From Hoplostethus atlanticus (taxonomy: Eukaryota > Chordata > Actinopteri > Trachichthyiformes > Trachichthyidae), in assembly GCA_034670405.1 (NCBI GenBank), contig JAXDDX010000023.1, forward strand, positions 3,615,501 to 3,679,500: 64,000 nt of DNA. The letters are read 5' to 3'. Of this stretch, positions 51,241 through 64,000 are shown piece by piece (the stretch's first letter is position 1; each line of letters starts with the position of its first letter). The notes below the pieces were generated by a model. It searched no databases and was not told the DNA's origin. It was given only the letters and a program-made list of their open reading frames with translations. The position numbers and the translations under genes are program-made.

Positions 51241-53136
51241 CTCTTCACTCTCTAAAAACTTCTGTTAGTATTTATTACCGTACCATTTGTTAGTACATAC
51301 TGTTTATTGACACTAAGTAGTATTTATACACAGTCTTGCATTACCTACAATGCTTGGAAACCTTGTGTACTTCAGACCTTCAATACTACGATACCTTTCA
51401 TCCCCAGCAGTGCAGATTCCTGTTCCCTTTGTTGGCTACCATGTCAGTATGTATTATGAAACAATACGTTGTCATATCCATACGTATGTCTCTGCACCAT
51501 ATATATTATGGTACATTTATTACAATTGGCCCTCAAAGTGTTTCTGATTTGTACAGTACTGTTGTTCTGCTGCAAGACATCAAGAACAACAACAACTCAA
51601 GAGTGGCACCAATCGTACAAGGTATACAATGTGTGGTCAATGCTGTATACTGTATGCTTGTCAGTGAAGTGCTTTCAAACTGCATCAGTGATCAGTTTTG
51701 TGTCACTCCAAGTCACCTAATCCATTCCACTCAGCAGCTTCCGCCTCAAACGGTGATCAAGAATAAAGAAAGGCACAGCATTTAGCCTCATGGTGGCTTT
51801 TATCAATCCTCAGACCACAAGCCACACACTGGGGCTTAGCTGAGCGGGAGGAAGGAAAGCAATAGCGCCACGGGGGCGTCCTTTCTAGGGGCCTATCTGA
51901 GACGGTGATTATCGGCTGCCATTAAAACGGACCAAATGCCCATCAGTATGTCAGGGAGGCATAAAGGTGAATGAGTGCTGGAAGTGGGGTTTCCTCTCTA
52001 AAAGGCACTTACTGATGATGAATATAACCTGTTATTACGGGAATAGCCGAACAACTATTCGTGATCACCTAATTTTACGGACATTTAAGAGCACCAATTC
52101 ATGCGAATACCATTGGATTATCTAGTGAAGACAACAACACACTGAGCACAGATGGTGTTTATGGTTTGGTTAGTTGGAAAGGGTGAAACAAAGACACTTT
52201 TCTGGTTCCCAGTGCAAAGTAGAGTGTGTGTGAGACAGCATGCGAATGAGCCCAAATCAGCAACTTTATCCGGTGAGTGATTTCAGACATTTTAGATCCT
52301 CCAGAAGGTCAGGTTTGTCTTTCAACAGATTCTGGTAATGGTAATTGTACACTATGGTTGACTCAGTGCAGTTGTTTTTATCATCTGATCATGCCAGGAT
52401 ACATTAACAGGCAGGTCTGGACATTGTCAGGTCAGATTTTGTTTGCACTGCAATCCGATGAGTCAGACCACATCCCTGGACGGTCAGGCTTGCATTGTGC
52501 TTAGGACTCTACGTATGTGGATGCAATCCAGTCAAAATGCACAAATGGAAAGAGATGGACACTGATTAAGCCAAAGGAGATGTGGAATTTGAGGCCAAGT
52601 GTGAATGCCAGTATTTTACAGCAGGCTCTGTTAAATAATCAAGGGTGTATATTATCATCATTGGAAACCAGCCCTTCCATGAGAGGTTCTTTACAAAAGC
52701 AGATGCCTCATTGACTTGGCTTTTTCCTTATCCCCTTATTATTGCCTGACTGAAGTACCTTCAGCATAGCGTGACAGTGGGGACACCAATTAGCCCAGGC
52801 AGAGGGACAAGTCTTTGGCTTTCGTTTTTTTAAGCTCATCTCCTTGCTGCCATTCAGAAATTCAAAAATTCTGATTAATGAACTGAAGGGGAATGACTGT
52901 GGGGATGTCATTTGAATTCACTTTTAAGTAGACTTCATGGCGGCCAAAATAAGTACAAACAATCCTGGTGTATCAGTCAGTACTATCTATACTCACTGCG
53001 TATACTGTGACATGCAAAAGTATCAACATGCGTCATGATAATTGAAACATATAACATTCAGTCCATACCAAATCTTAAATACTGTTGTGACTCTAGCTTG
53101 ACATTAGGTGTTTCTGTTCTCTGCAATTGATAACTT

Positions 53137-53154
53137 AGATAGATAGATAGATAA
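53137..53154. repeat. (GATA)n microsatellite
   Basis: Short TAGA tetranucleotide run; a similar one occurs near 40408-40424. Confidence 0.9.
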
Positions 53155-56100
53155 TAAAGAACTAAGGGTACGCTACGGAAGATAACTAAAAATAACTAAA
53201 AACAACGAAAGTAGAGAGAGAGCTGCTGCAAGACTGCTTGCTTCTGCTGGCGCCGGAAGAGTATTGTCATTTTTATGAGACAGCATATCGGATATTATTG
53301 TTCACTATTGTCTGGTTTGCATGATTGCAAACTCCCTAAATAGTACAATATCCTGCCATTTTCAGTACATTGGTCTTACTGATAGGCTAAGAGTAAGTGA
53401 TGTTCTCTTTTCTCCGTCACGATTGAGACCCCAAGTAACATGGCTGAACGGTTTCTGGGTCACAGAGGAAACTGCTTTTTGTACTGTTGGGACGAGGGTT
53501 GGTGCTCCATATGAGTCCTGTCTCTCATTAGGTAGGATATGGGACACCGTGATGGCCAGGGGGAGTTGGGTTGGGGGTCCTGAACAGCACCTCAGAGGAG
53601 AGAGGGCATCTTAGATTTATGCTCTTCTGAAAGCAAAGTCTAATATCTCTACAAGCTTGTTTTAAAGTCTCGCTTTTCTGTTTTGATTGGACTTCCTGAT
53701 GCATCATTTTGGGTTTTTTGTGGGCACCCAATTTTGTGCAGTTCTAAGCATTTATAGCTGTTTTTTTAGAACAACTCTTCCTTTTTTAAGTGGATAAGTG
53801 GTCATTGCTGTGGTGTTTCTGCACTGCACTTCCCAGAGATCACTTCACAGCCAAGTAGTGTCGCCAGTACTGCAACGTCTCTTTCCCTGGATTTTCTGTT
53901 GACGTTTGAGTGTCTTTTCTTTGTCTGTTCAGCCATGGTGCTGCTCATGCCAAATACCCAGTTCTTCTGTTTATTTGAAATAAGCCGCTGTTGCTGCTGC
54001 TGAAAATGTAAAACGCATCACTTCCTGAGGGTTTTTCCCAGAAAAGACCTACCCGACACAGACATTTAGTTGAAAATGTTGCGGATTATTAATTTCATGT
54101 TATTTTCATGAGGTGGTTTGTTTTGTTGGTTTCAGTGACTCTCATTAGTTTTGTAGCCTTCATCTTAAACCAGCATAACTACTCATTATTGTACAAAAGC
54201 ACTATGCAGTAGACCCACAGTAAAGAGTCCATTACAGCTGGAGTCCTTACACTGTGCTGGGTTGAGTCTGCCTTAAGACCTGAGTGAATGTGATGACCTT
54301 GGATGATGGACACCATCATGCTGTGAGGTTTGATCCTGGGTAAATCCTCACCCTGAGAGGACGTTACAGGCCTTTTTAAGTCTCCTCAATACAAATGTTA
54401 ATTGAGATCTTCATGGATCTTGATTGATGCTGTCAAGTATTTTGTTTTGGAAGAAAAGACCATGGAGGAGAAAACAATAATTTACTGGTCAGCCACATTA
54501 CCACAATGAATGAAATACTCACAACCCACTACCCATTAACCTTCCCTGAATAGCCCATTTGGTACCAGGTCTCTCACCTATGAAAAATTATATCTACACC
54601 TAACAAAGGAAGATCTTTCATGGTGAAAGATGATACTAAAGATTACCAGGTTTCAGGCAGGATTACTCAGCCCCCTCCTTCTCTGGACATCCTATTGGAT
54701 ATTACTGCAAAACACATATATTGACCTGGGGAAACAAACCATCTCTATGTGACAAAGGAGCATCTTGGTTAAAGGAGATACTGTGGATTACAAACAAACT
54801 GATCACTTTTGATGTGAACAGGGAGGAGACACAGGTTTCTCCCACACTACCAGCTCTGCAGTACAACCTCCAAACATACAGCAAAGTGCAGTGAAGCAAG
54901 GCTTCTCTAACACAATTACTGACTTCACTAACTCTGCCAAAGGGAGAAGCGACAACACTATTTCAGAGCCATAAAGACAGAGAACAGACACAGAGCCTCA
55001 CCTGAGACATCCACCTCCTCAATTACCCACTGCTGATTCTACAAAGCCTCAGCCATTCGAGACCTCATTTGACTTTATTACACCAGCCACCACAGAGAAG
55101 ATGCCATTAATCAAATAGAAGAGGGGAGAATGAGAAGCCGCCCAGGAAAGCAAAGAAGTGAGCTGGAATGGCTGCTACAATTCTTTGTTCTACTTCTGCC
55201 TGTGAGAAAGAGAGCATCCATCACGCCTCAAATGGAGAACATAGCGAAAACTTTCAAGGGTGAGTTGTGGTTCGTAGCGAGCCTTATTCATATGTGGAAA
55301 TAAAAGCAGTTAAAGTCAAATGTACAGTAATTAGTTACAGGGTTACTTGGTTGATGTGGCTCATTATTCAGTTTATGGTGGCTAATATAGTATTTCTCTC
55401 TGAGGCCTTTTCATCTGCCACAGCACAAGCTGTCAAAGCATACACCTGGATGTTTCAAAACGGCAAAATGCCAAATGACACAAAATGTGTTGAAAAGGAC
55501 TCAATATTCAAAGAGGAGCACATTAAACAGGCTTGGCAAATTTCATTACATGTGTTTTCACTCTTCTCTTTTCTTTTGTTTACAGGCGTAAACAGAGAAG
55601 GTAAAATGGAAAAATAGCTTTTTTCCCCTGATTGTGTTGGGGAGAAAATGACACCTTGGGCAATTAGCATTGTAACAACAGCAGACAATCTCCCTAATGC
55701 TTTGTTTACCATCAGTGCTGCTGGGTTCTCGTTTTGGAGGGAAATCAATGTTATTCGCCAAAATAGCTGTGCCTCCAAATGTTCAGACAGGCTATTACGG
55801 GAGAGATGTGCTCTCTGGATTTCCATCTCTGTGCTGAATCCTAACCGCATTAAGCAGGGTTAAGCCTTTCGTTGAGACTGCAAGGTCCAAGTGCACTGTA
55901 ACCTGATAAAACCATCTTTAACGGCACTGCTGAATTTGTTTAGTTAGAGCAGCAAACCTCACCTGTCATGTTGATTGATAGCTGTAATTGAATCCACGAG
56001 GATATAAAAGTTGTCTTCCTAACAGATGGCTCATCTAAGAGAGAGCCATGATGAATGCTGTCTGCAGGAAGAGGAAATGGAGTTTTGCTCAGAGACATTA

Positions 56101-56356
56101 AACACAAGGGTATCGAAGCTGGATGAGTTCTCACCCAGACAAATAAACCTTGGTAACAAAATATTGCGTCTTCAAATTGTGTGATCATTGTGCAATAACA
56201 TTCAGCGCTGACATTTTGAGCTGATGTGACAGTTATCAGCATGCCGTTAATCATCATGTACATGCTACCAACATATTGCAGAGCCTTAAGCCTTGAGTGT
56301 TTCAATACGTCTTGTGAGGAACACACACACACTCCCTCGTTATTTAGGTTTCCTTT

Positions 56357-56588
56357 AAGTGAAGTAAGAGTGAATTCTGCAGCGAGGTCAATGAATCAAA
56401 CAGGGCAAGAAAACAAATTAAGCTGAGCAGACAGAAGAGAACTCTTTTATTCACATTATCTTTATCAAGTGAAGTAAGAGTGAAGTAAGAGTGAATTCTG
56501 CAGCGAGGTCAATGAATCAAACAGGGCAAGAAAACAAATTAAGCTGAGCAGACAGAAGAGAACTCTTTTTATTCACATTATCTTTATC
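56357..56588. repeat. Near-perfect tandem duplication, 110 bp and 122 bp
   Basis: The unit at 56357-56466 is repeated at 56467-56588. The second copy differs by an extra 11-bp TGAAGTAAGAG (itself a duplication) and one extra T in a T-run. The otherwise identical sequence implies a recent event. Confidence 0.95.
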
Positions 56589-57020
56589 AAAAGAATATCA
56601 AAAGAAGAAGAAGAAATATGTTTTTCACGGCCTGGCTCTTTACAAGCTCCCCTCCCCCTAAATACCTTCATTAAATACAAACAGTTCCAAGGTTTTCTAT
56701 TTTCTATTCCACAAACCATTCAATCAGCATAGTGGATATCAAGATTTGTTTGTGTTTGAAAGGTTCAAGATAAATAATGGGACCAGTCAGTCATACAGTA
56801 TTAAATATAAAGATATAGCCCCGGCTCAGGGTCGATTTCCAGATGAATGGAAAAATCATTGGAAAGTAGGATCCTCCTTTTCTACAAATAGCATGTTTAA
56901 TATAAGGCTGGACTAATATTGATGATTGAATTGTGGTCATTTTTCATAAGTAAATCTGAATGTACAAATGACTAATAAACACATTTGCACTCCATACTAG
57001 CTTTCCACTCCAATCTAGCT

Positions 57021-57081
57021 AGAGACTAGGGAGCAGACTAGGGAGCAGACTAGGGAGCAGACTAGGGAGCAGACTAGGGAC
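57021..57081. repeat. 12-bp minisatellite, about 5 units
   Basis: Tandem GAGCAGACTAGG units; reads as the repeated SLVCSLVC peptide on the complement, with no sign of being coding. Confidence 0.95.
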
Positions 57082-60000
57082 CAGTAAGAGTCTGTAGGCA
57101 ACAGTCCATTTTCTATATAAAGTGCTTGTATATATCTTTGCCAGTCTGTGAGACAACAACCCTTAACTGCAATTGTGCTACCAATCCTAAAATACAATGA
57201 ATAAAAATGCTGTCAACAGTTTCATCAAACTGACTCCAAAGTGACTCCAGCCTCCAACACTATACACACATCACACAACTGGATGCTGTGATTGTGAGGT
57301 TGTGACGTTGTAAGCTAGAGTTGAGGCAAAATATATCACAATATGATCAGATATTGATCACAGTTCATAATTTTCATGTTGCTTTTGTAAGGCTAGTTTG
57401 CAAGTTACTGAAAAGTAGAACCCAACTGGTGACTGTGCAGTACTCTACTTGCATCCTTTAAACAAATAATATACCAACAAGAAAAATGTTGAGTTTATTA
57501 AGCACAGATCCTTAGGGTTGATCAAAGTCACGTCAGTTTTAAAAAGAAAGTTCCCAGTCATATTTACCACTTTGTTGGGTCAATCATGTGTGATATTCTC
57601 ATAATTATGATATTTCTGATAGCACATATTTCAATCGCTTTGGCTGTTTGACTGTTCTCAAGGATGCACAAGGATGAGATATTAAACCACACAATTTAAG
57701 CTTTCAGCATGTTCTTTGGAGTAAACAGATTAGTTCTATTACTCCCAGTGAAATTAACCTTATCTTTGCAAATTGAACAACATACTACGCTGAGTTCTGT
57801 ATTCACTAAAGCTATTCTCACGCCCCTTTGGTTGTAATGTAAAATGTACGACGGAGGAAAAAGGGAAACTTCAATCACAGTAAACAAATACTATGCATCA
57901 CGCGACTGAACGTATTGTGAGGGATGGGCTAGAGGGAAGGTTAAGCTGTGATTTGGGTGAAAACAGTGAAAGAAAACTGCTTTAGCAAAAGTTATAAAAT
58001 GTCAATTGTAGGCTACTGTAATATATCAGGATATACATTGTGAGAAAACTTTAACTGTTAACAATGTAAGATTATTATATCACCAAACCCTCCACAACAT
58101 GGGAGCAGTTCCTTATAGCTGATATGCTCAGGGAAGACTTCATGGGATTGAAGACACACTTTCAGTCTCTTGTTTCCATGTTTGCCATTCTCCTATGCTG
58201 CTATGTGCTTCAGCTACAAGAAAGCTGCTACTGTGCTGCACTGAAGTAAACACACTCTGTCATCTGCACCTCACAGTCGCTCAGCAGACCAGGGAGGACT
58301 AGAGAACTATACAGTTTAATAGGACATTAATGTGTGTACATTTTGTTCTATTTAAAAAAAAGAGCAGGCCAGAGAGAAAAGACAGTGCACAACAATGAAA
58401 GCCTCAGTACTGACGGAGGGTTTGTGTTCATAAGGAAACTAGATCAGAAACCGCAGCCAATTTCTACCACCATTTGCAGTTTGGCAGGTGTTGACAGACA
58501 TTTTCAAATATTTTATCACTGATTTAAAGGCAGATGAACATCCTCACAAGACTGTCACCCATATGTTAGATATCGCCCCTCCAATTTATTCCTAATTATA
58601 TCATGAAGAAGCATCCCCACTCCATCTGTGGGCTCCAGCCTTGCTAATGGACTGTGTAGTGTGTACATCTTTGGACAGTTTTTATAATCAGGACCAGCCG
58701 CAATAATAAAACATTTAAGAAAAGACAGTTAATCCAAAGTTTAACTGCTGACAATATTTTCACCAACAAGTTTTTCCATTCAAGCAATTATGATCAATAC
58801 TTTCTAGAGGAAAGCAGAAATTTGAAATATTAATATTGCAATATTTACATCCACAATGTATAAAAACACTGTTCAAACTTTGAATTTTGGGTGACATTGG
58901 TATCAGAGAGGTTCATGGAGAAAGCTAACATTCCTGAGGTGCTAACCTCTCCCTTTTATGCACATTTCCATCAGGTTCACAGCCCCTGAACCATCCGTTT
59001 CCCTTCCCATAGAGGAGGCACCTAGCCCCTCCATCGCTGGCAGCCCTGGGCATTGCAACCGTCACTTCTCATTACAGCAACAAAGGCTTGTCTGTCATGT
59101 CAACAGCGGGAGCTGGAGGGGGTGGTAGAAAGTCCAATGGGCGGGGAGCTTTTGTTCCAAAACAGAGTACAGCCCAGCAAGTGAGTTTGAATCTCAGCAC
59201 CTGGTGAAGTAATCATTGAGTGATTGATATTGATCAACAACCCTATCAACCCCCTGCATATAAATTATGGTTATTTTGTGCTATGGGGGAGTGAAAATTG
59301 TACTTATTGTCCTTTTAAGTTTTTCACATTTCTGTATACCATGGTAGCTTGGCAGACCACGCATGACCTGAGTAGTATCAGTCAGTGGACCTAATAGGAT
59401 CCATAACAGGGATTTACTACTAAATTTACTACAGGCTGCCATTTGTTGACTGTTTTGTGTGTGCATGCACATAAAACAATGACAAGATGATGATTTTATT
59501 CCAGTGAACAAGTACGGATCTGTCACAGGCACTCCAGGGAGAAAATCATAAATGTGACCTGTCATTTTCACTGACCTTAAGCTTGCTGGGAGGATGCATG
59601 ATTGGAGTGGACTAGAACAACAGTAAATACACACATGCTCGTATAGAGGTGCTCTGTCCCAAGCATACCCAGCAAAAAACACTGTAGGATATATAGTAAG
59701 TACCAGTACAATAAATAAAGATGTCAAAGATAAGTAGAGTCTGTGGCTGTTAGACAGGGTTTTGTTAGCTTCTTACCTGATCAGAGCAGGCACGTTATGA
59801 ATAGGGTCGGTGGAGGAGGAGACATTATTATTATAATCATTCATTCCAATGGAGGATGTTTTGACGGATTATAACGGATTACCTCCAAATGGCCATCAGC
59901 TCCGCCGGCCAACCGATGGCAGAAACTCTGTGTTGTTAATGAAGCGTTAAAATAGCCAAAAGGGACAAAAAGATAACTGACTGCTGGTTTTTGGATAGCA

Positions 60001-61267
60001 AATTGTAAACAAAAGCTCTCTCCAATGAGTCGGTTTGTGCATTCAACATGAAACCTAAACTTTGCAAACTTGACATTGGCGAGTACCAAGCTTTTCTCCA
60101 TGATTGCTTTGAATTCTGTGACTCCTGTCAGAGCAAGCGCGCTGATACAATGTTCATTGAGATTGTGTTGAGGATGACGTCACACTAACATTTGGAAGCA
60201 GTCATCATCGGCAAAGGCTGTCCAACTAAGTGTCAGAAAAGGGTGCCAATAATCATGGCCACAGACACTTTTCAATTTTGAAGCCATAAAAGACTTTTTG
60301 ACTCTACTAGTTTGATCATGTGTTGTAAATCGATGGATGGATGTTTGAAGAGCGAAACTATCTTATTTCATAGGATATTGTCCTATTATCTGGGGTAGTA
60401 AGGGTGCCAAGCCTGTGGCTGCTCTGCATTGGGAGATCTAGAGACTTCCTAGAAAACTTGCCCTCAGCCCGTCTTTGTGACTAGATCAGTAAGAGGCTTA
60501 TTGCTGGTCCCAAAAAATGTAGGTCCAACCCTTTTACAAAGAACACACTGCTTTGCCCTCTGTGAAAGGGACTGAGGTAACACACTAGCCTTATTCAGTG
60601 TACACCTCCCAGAAAAGAGAGAGCCAGCTGCAGCCTTAGTAAAAAAAAAAACACTGGCTACCCATCACCCTGGACCTAAGGGGAGTAGGACAGTAGACAG
60701 ATGGAGAGGGAGGAGAGGAGGCACTCGTGCAGAAAAAGAAGACCCTCTTGTAGTAATTAAGCTCCTGGCCGTTACTCTTCTCTGACCACCAAAACCCCCA
60801 AGGAAACGGGTCTTATACCACACATTTACTGTATGATCTTTGTCTTGAAGTAGACCCACTTTCACAGTGCAGTTAGTCCCAGAACAGACATTACTCTTGT
60901 GGCAGTGGCCTGGGCCACCAATGAAGGCTTCCCTGGAGAGAGAGCACTTCCCCATAGGAGCACTGCTACTGGATCCAATGGAAGAATCAATAGTGTGTGT
61001 GTGTGTTCAACCTCCCTTTTGGGATGGGAGTAAAGCAACTAAAACACATAAACCATCATTCAAAAGCAATATAAAATACAAACAAAAACAATGTAGTTAA
61101 AAATAAAGAAAGAAAACATGTTTGTGTGACCTCATGTATTTTTTGTGTGTGGGTGTTTGAGTGTGCATGTCAGTGTGAACGCTTGTGTGAACAATCAGAA
61201 GTCTATTGCATTTTCCTTGTGAAAGTGAATTGAAAAGACATGATTTATCGTGCTGTGAGAGAGACAG

Positions 61268-61294
61268 AGAGAGAGAGAGGGGGGGGGGGGGGGG
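61268..61294. repeat. (GA)n followed by poly-G
   Basis: GAGAGAGAGAG then sixteen G in a row. Confidence 0.95.
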
Positions 61295-64000
61295 TATGAC
61301 AGCTTTATCAAGCCAGAGGAGGAGAATAGATGGGTGTGTGCATGTGTGTATGTGTCTACAGTGTCTGTATGTATCTTAAGAGAGTTTGAGGATCCCTCCT
61401 TACCAGTGAGGGTGGCACTGTCTGAATCCCCACACTGGCAATCCTTGCACTCCAGCTTGCGTTTTTCATCTTTTCTACCTTGCTGTGTCTCCAATGTCTG
61501 TATGCCAGCAGGGAGGGCAGTCGGTGGCAGTGTGTCTGTGTGTGTGCAAGTGTGTAAAAGAGAAATAATATCAGCTTTGCATAGGACAACAGTTACTCTC
61601 GGCATGGAAAAACTGAAATAAAAACACCTAAGGCAATCACTCATTGTGGTCTGACAGTTTTTTAATCAGCACATGCAAATTACACACATGCACGCACACA
61701 CGCACACACACAAATGCACACACATTTGCCTACAGGAGTTATTTCTGATAAAAAAGATATGAGATGTGAATGAGCAACGTCCAGATAAGCAATCTGACCA
61801 TTTGACACTTATTAACACTGGTGTCAAAGCTATGGAAGCATGTGACTGGTATGAAGCTATACTAACTGGAGTGTTATCTGAAATACTCAACCACAAAGCC
61901 AGGAAACAACATAAAATCCAGGCTACACAAACCCGAAAACACATCTCTCACAAACAAAACAAATGTCACTTGTTTTTCAGATGAGCTAAAAATACACAAG
62001 AGCCTTATCACACAAAAATGCCAGCCAGAGAAGACGCCAACTGGAGCTGCTTCAGCAGATGCTTTTTTTTTTCTAGCCGCCTGTGTTCATGTGCATCTGC
62101 ATATCCAAGATAGGTACTGACGAGCCACAGCGGAGCTGGGCGCGATCCAAGCCTGGGTTAGAAATAGCTGGTAGCCATACCAACGGAAAGAGATATGTGG
62201 TTTTGTGACAGAACAGGGAGGGCCAAGATGAAAAATTGAAAGTGGAAGGAGAGATAAAGAGTTAAGACATGGACAGAGGGATAGACATGCTGGCAGGCAG
62301 GCAGGTAGACGGTACCAAATCCTCAAAACAGTTTGAAGCTGAGTGGAACTGCTCAGTGGCTAACAGTTAAAGATTGTGTTCAAAAAGCTCCAAGGTGCGA
62401 GTATGTGTTCATGCAACTGTAGGAATTATAAAGCAGTGTTACTGAAAAAGGTCATGCATGCTGAGAAATATTCCCTAGATAAAAGTGGCCAGGAAATCTC
62501 ATAAATTCACAGCTTCTACTGTGGGTATGAACCCACTAGCCTGCAATGTGCCCTCTAAGAAAGCATGAATCAATTGTGCTACACTGGGAAGAAAGCCAGA
62601 GGAACCTATTAATGTAGTTGGTGTAAGTGGATCTTGAGCTCAAGTCCTAGGTTAAAATTAGGTCTGAAACAAGTGAGAGAGCAAAGAAGAGAAGAGAGGA
62701 ACTCTGGCAACAATGCTAAGAACCTATGTGAAGGGTAAAAGGTTGAACCAGTGACTGCTGTCATCGGCCTTTACCAAAATACCTTTGCTTAAACAATGCT
62801 ATGCCCGAACAAGGTGCAGGGAGCCCAGCCATACATGCCAAACATCAGAGCAGAAGCATCACATCACTAACAATCCATCACATGCTTTTCTTCTCTTTAT
62901 TTACTGTAAATATTCCCAGGATTTGGATCTTACATCTTTCCAGTATGGCGGTTTTGCAGGCTAGGCCTCCCTTTATATGAAATTGTCTTGTTTATCTCTC
63001 TCTCTGACCACATGAGTACAAAGGCATCTTGAGCACATGCTCTGTGAGTGCCTCAACTCTACATTGGAGGATTGAGGCATGGCTTGAGGCCACATTTTCA
63101 GCCTTTGCTCCCACTGTGGCTTTTCGGCAGCTCGGGGTGTTGCACATTGGTCTGAACAGCCCACAATTTAGCACTCAAAATACAATTGTGGTAAATATAG
63201 ACAACTGTGCTTACAGAGAAAGAAAGCAAATGAGAGGCTCTGTGGTAGTTGCTTGTATTTTTGCCTGTAAATATAAACAGTGCGGGAATTGCACTGGACC
63301 TAATTGCAGATTATCCTATCCTAGGATCCAATAGCTAGTAAACAGAGAAGTCTTCATAAACTTGCTTGAGATGTATGCACAGTTAATGCCATGTTAGTTG
63401 CATCTATCTCTGGGAGACAGCCAACTCTGAGAGAGAGGGAAAAGAGAGACAGAGAGAGGAAGGGAGGCAGAAAGCGGTAAAGAGGTGGGGTGTGAGAAAG
63501 CTATATGGAGAATTGAAAATATCCTAGCTGTTGAAAGCATTTGACTTCATTGTGATTACCTTGCCGTGGGCGTTACAAGCCAGAGTCATACCACTGAGCT
63601 TACAGTGAGTATGCTTATCGCTCAGTAACACTCATACTAATGCAACTGTGTGGCAAAAATGGGATTGCCCAGTGCCTAGTATACATGCCTTCAAAGTGGA
63701 AGCATATATTACCGTGCTTTCCATCTATAAGGGAAAGGCATGTGCTGAAATGCCAACATCCACTGCTGTCACAGACAGAGTGTTACACTAAATGCAACGA
63801 TGGAGACTTTGGAATTTAGGCAGACTGTAGGACTTTAAAGTTAGAATTAGAAATCAATACTAGAGATGAGTATGAAGAGAGACCAGTCCCAGAATTCTGG
63901 TTGGACTAGTTGTAAAATATGAATGATAAAAGCCTCGCAGTATACAGAGTTTTTCTTCAACTCAAAACTTCAGCATTCAAGCTTAAGCTGTCAACGCCAG

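Larger units (their letters stand above)
40901..64000 (-). other. Presumed copine intron, over 23 kb (open at window edge)
   Basis: No exon for the copine C2A domain or for any other gene was recognised. Identified content: a hAT remnant (about 41640-43020), GT and G runs, a LINE reverse-transcriptase relic (50412-51240), a tandem duplication (56357-56588) and a 12-bp minisatellite (57021-57081). Long stretches such as 43100-50400, 51300-56300 and 57100-64000 look like unique AT-rich sequence with microsatellites. Small or rapidly evolving exons could be missed by eye. Confidence 0.55.

Noticed and set aside
60190-60300. GGGTGCCAATAATCATGGCC-type sequence as a Tc1 or hAT end
   Set aside because: The phrase resembles fish transposon debris I have seen, but no inverted partner or target duplication was found.
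60665-60955. 96-codon minus-strand frame that looked protein-like
   Set aside because: No motif I recognise and no repeat boundaries; it could be chance or an eroded element, too weak to list.

Overview
The window is vertebrate nuclear DNA, almost certainly from a teleost fish. Two things support this. The only conserved protein-coding signal is a chain of small, GT-AG bounded vertebrate-type exons on the minus strand. The interspersed repeats are fish-typical: V-SINEs of the Mermaid/DANA type, Tc1, piggyBac, hAT and Harbinger DNA transposons, L2/Rex1-like LINEs and very abundant (CA)n tracts. No prokaryotic gene, operon, rRNA gene or CRISPR array is present.

Host gene. Thirteen exons between 2343 and 40900 (minus strand) join without a phase break into 366 codons of a copine, closest from memory to copine-5 (cpne5; cpne8 and cpne9 are near relatives). 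They cover the end of the C2A-C2B linker, the whole second C2 domain, a lysine-rich linker and most of the vWA-like (copine/A) domain. The first C2 domain must lie upstream (beyond 64000 or unrecognised in 40901-64000), and the final exon(s) lie to the left of position 1. No second host gene could be supported; the space from 40901 to 64000 is best read as the upstream intron.

Layout. 1-19.3 kb: eleven clustered exons with short introns, two V-SINEs, a truncated LINE with a 17-bp target-site duplication, and a pair of related unclassified repeats. 19.3-27.4 kb: an intron with a complete but non-autonomous Harbinger element (nested SINE inside), a solo LTR, an antisense LINE tail and a non-autonomous hAT element with an 8-bp duplication. 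27.4-29.0 kb: two C2B exons. 29.0-40.8 kb: an intron with the longest (GT)n tract, a hAT fragment, a TIR-bounded unknown element, a Tc1 fragment next to a deleted piggyBac, and a LINE 3' end. 40.8-64 kb: one exon, then a long intron with a hAT remnant whose second exon holds a 48-bp coding minisatellite, an L2/Rex1-type reverse transcriptase relic and simple repeats.

Most worth a second look: the 48-bp minisatellite expanded inside a hAT transposase exon; (TG)n tracts abutting or close to three copine 3' splice sites; and two repeat families I could not classify (2613/13865 and 33843/34886). I saw nothing that amounts to a new multi-gene system. All family names rest on recalled motifs, not on database searches.
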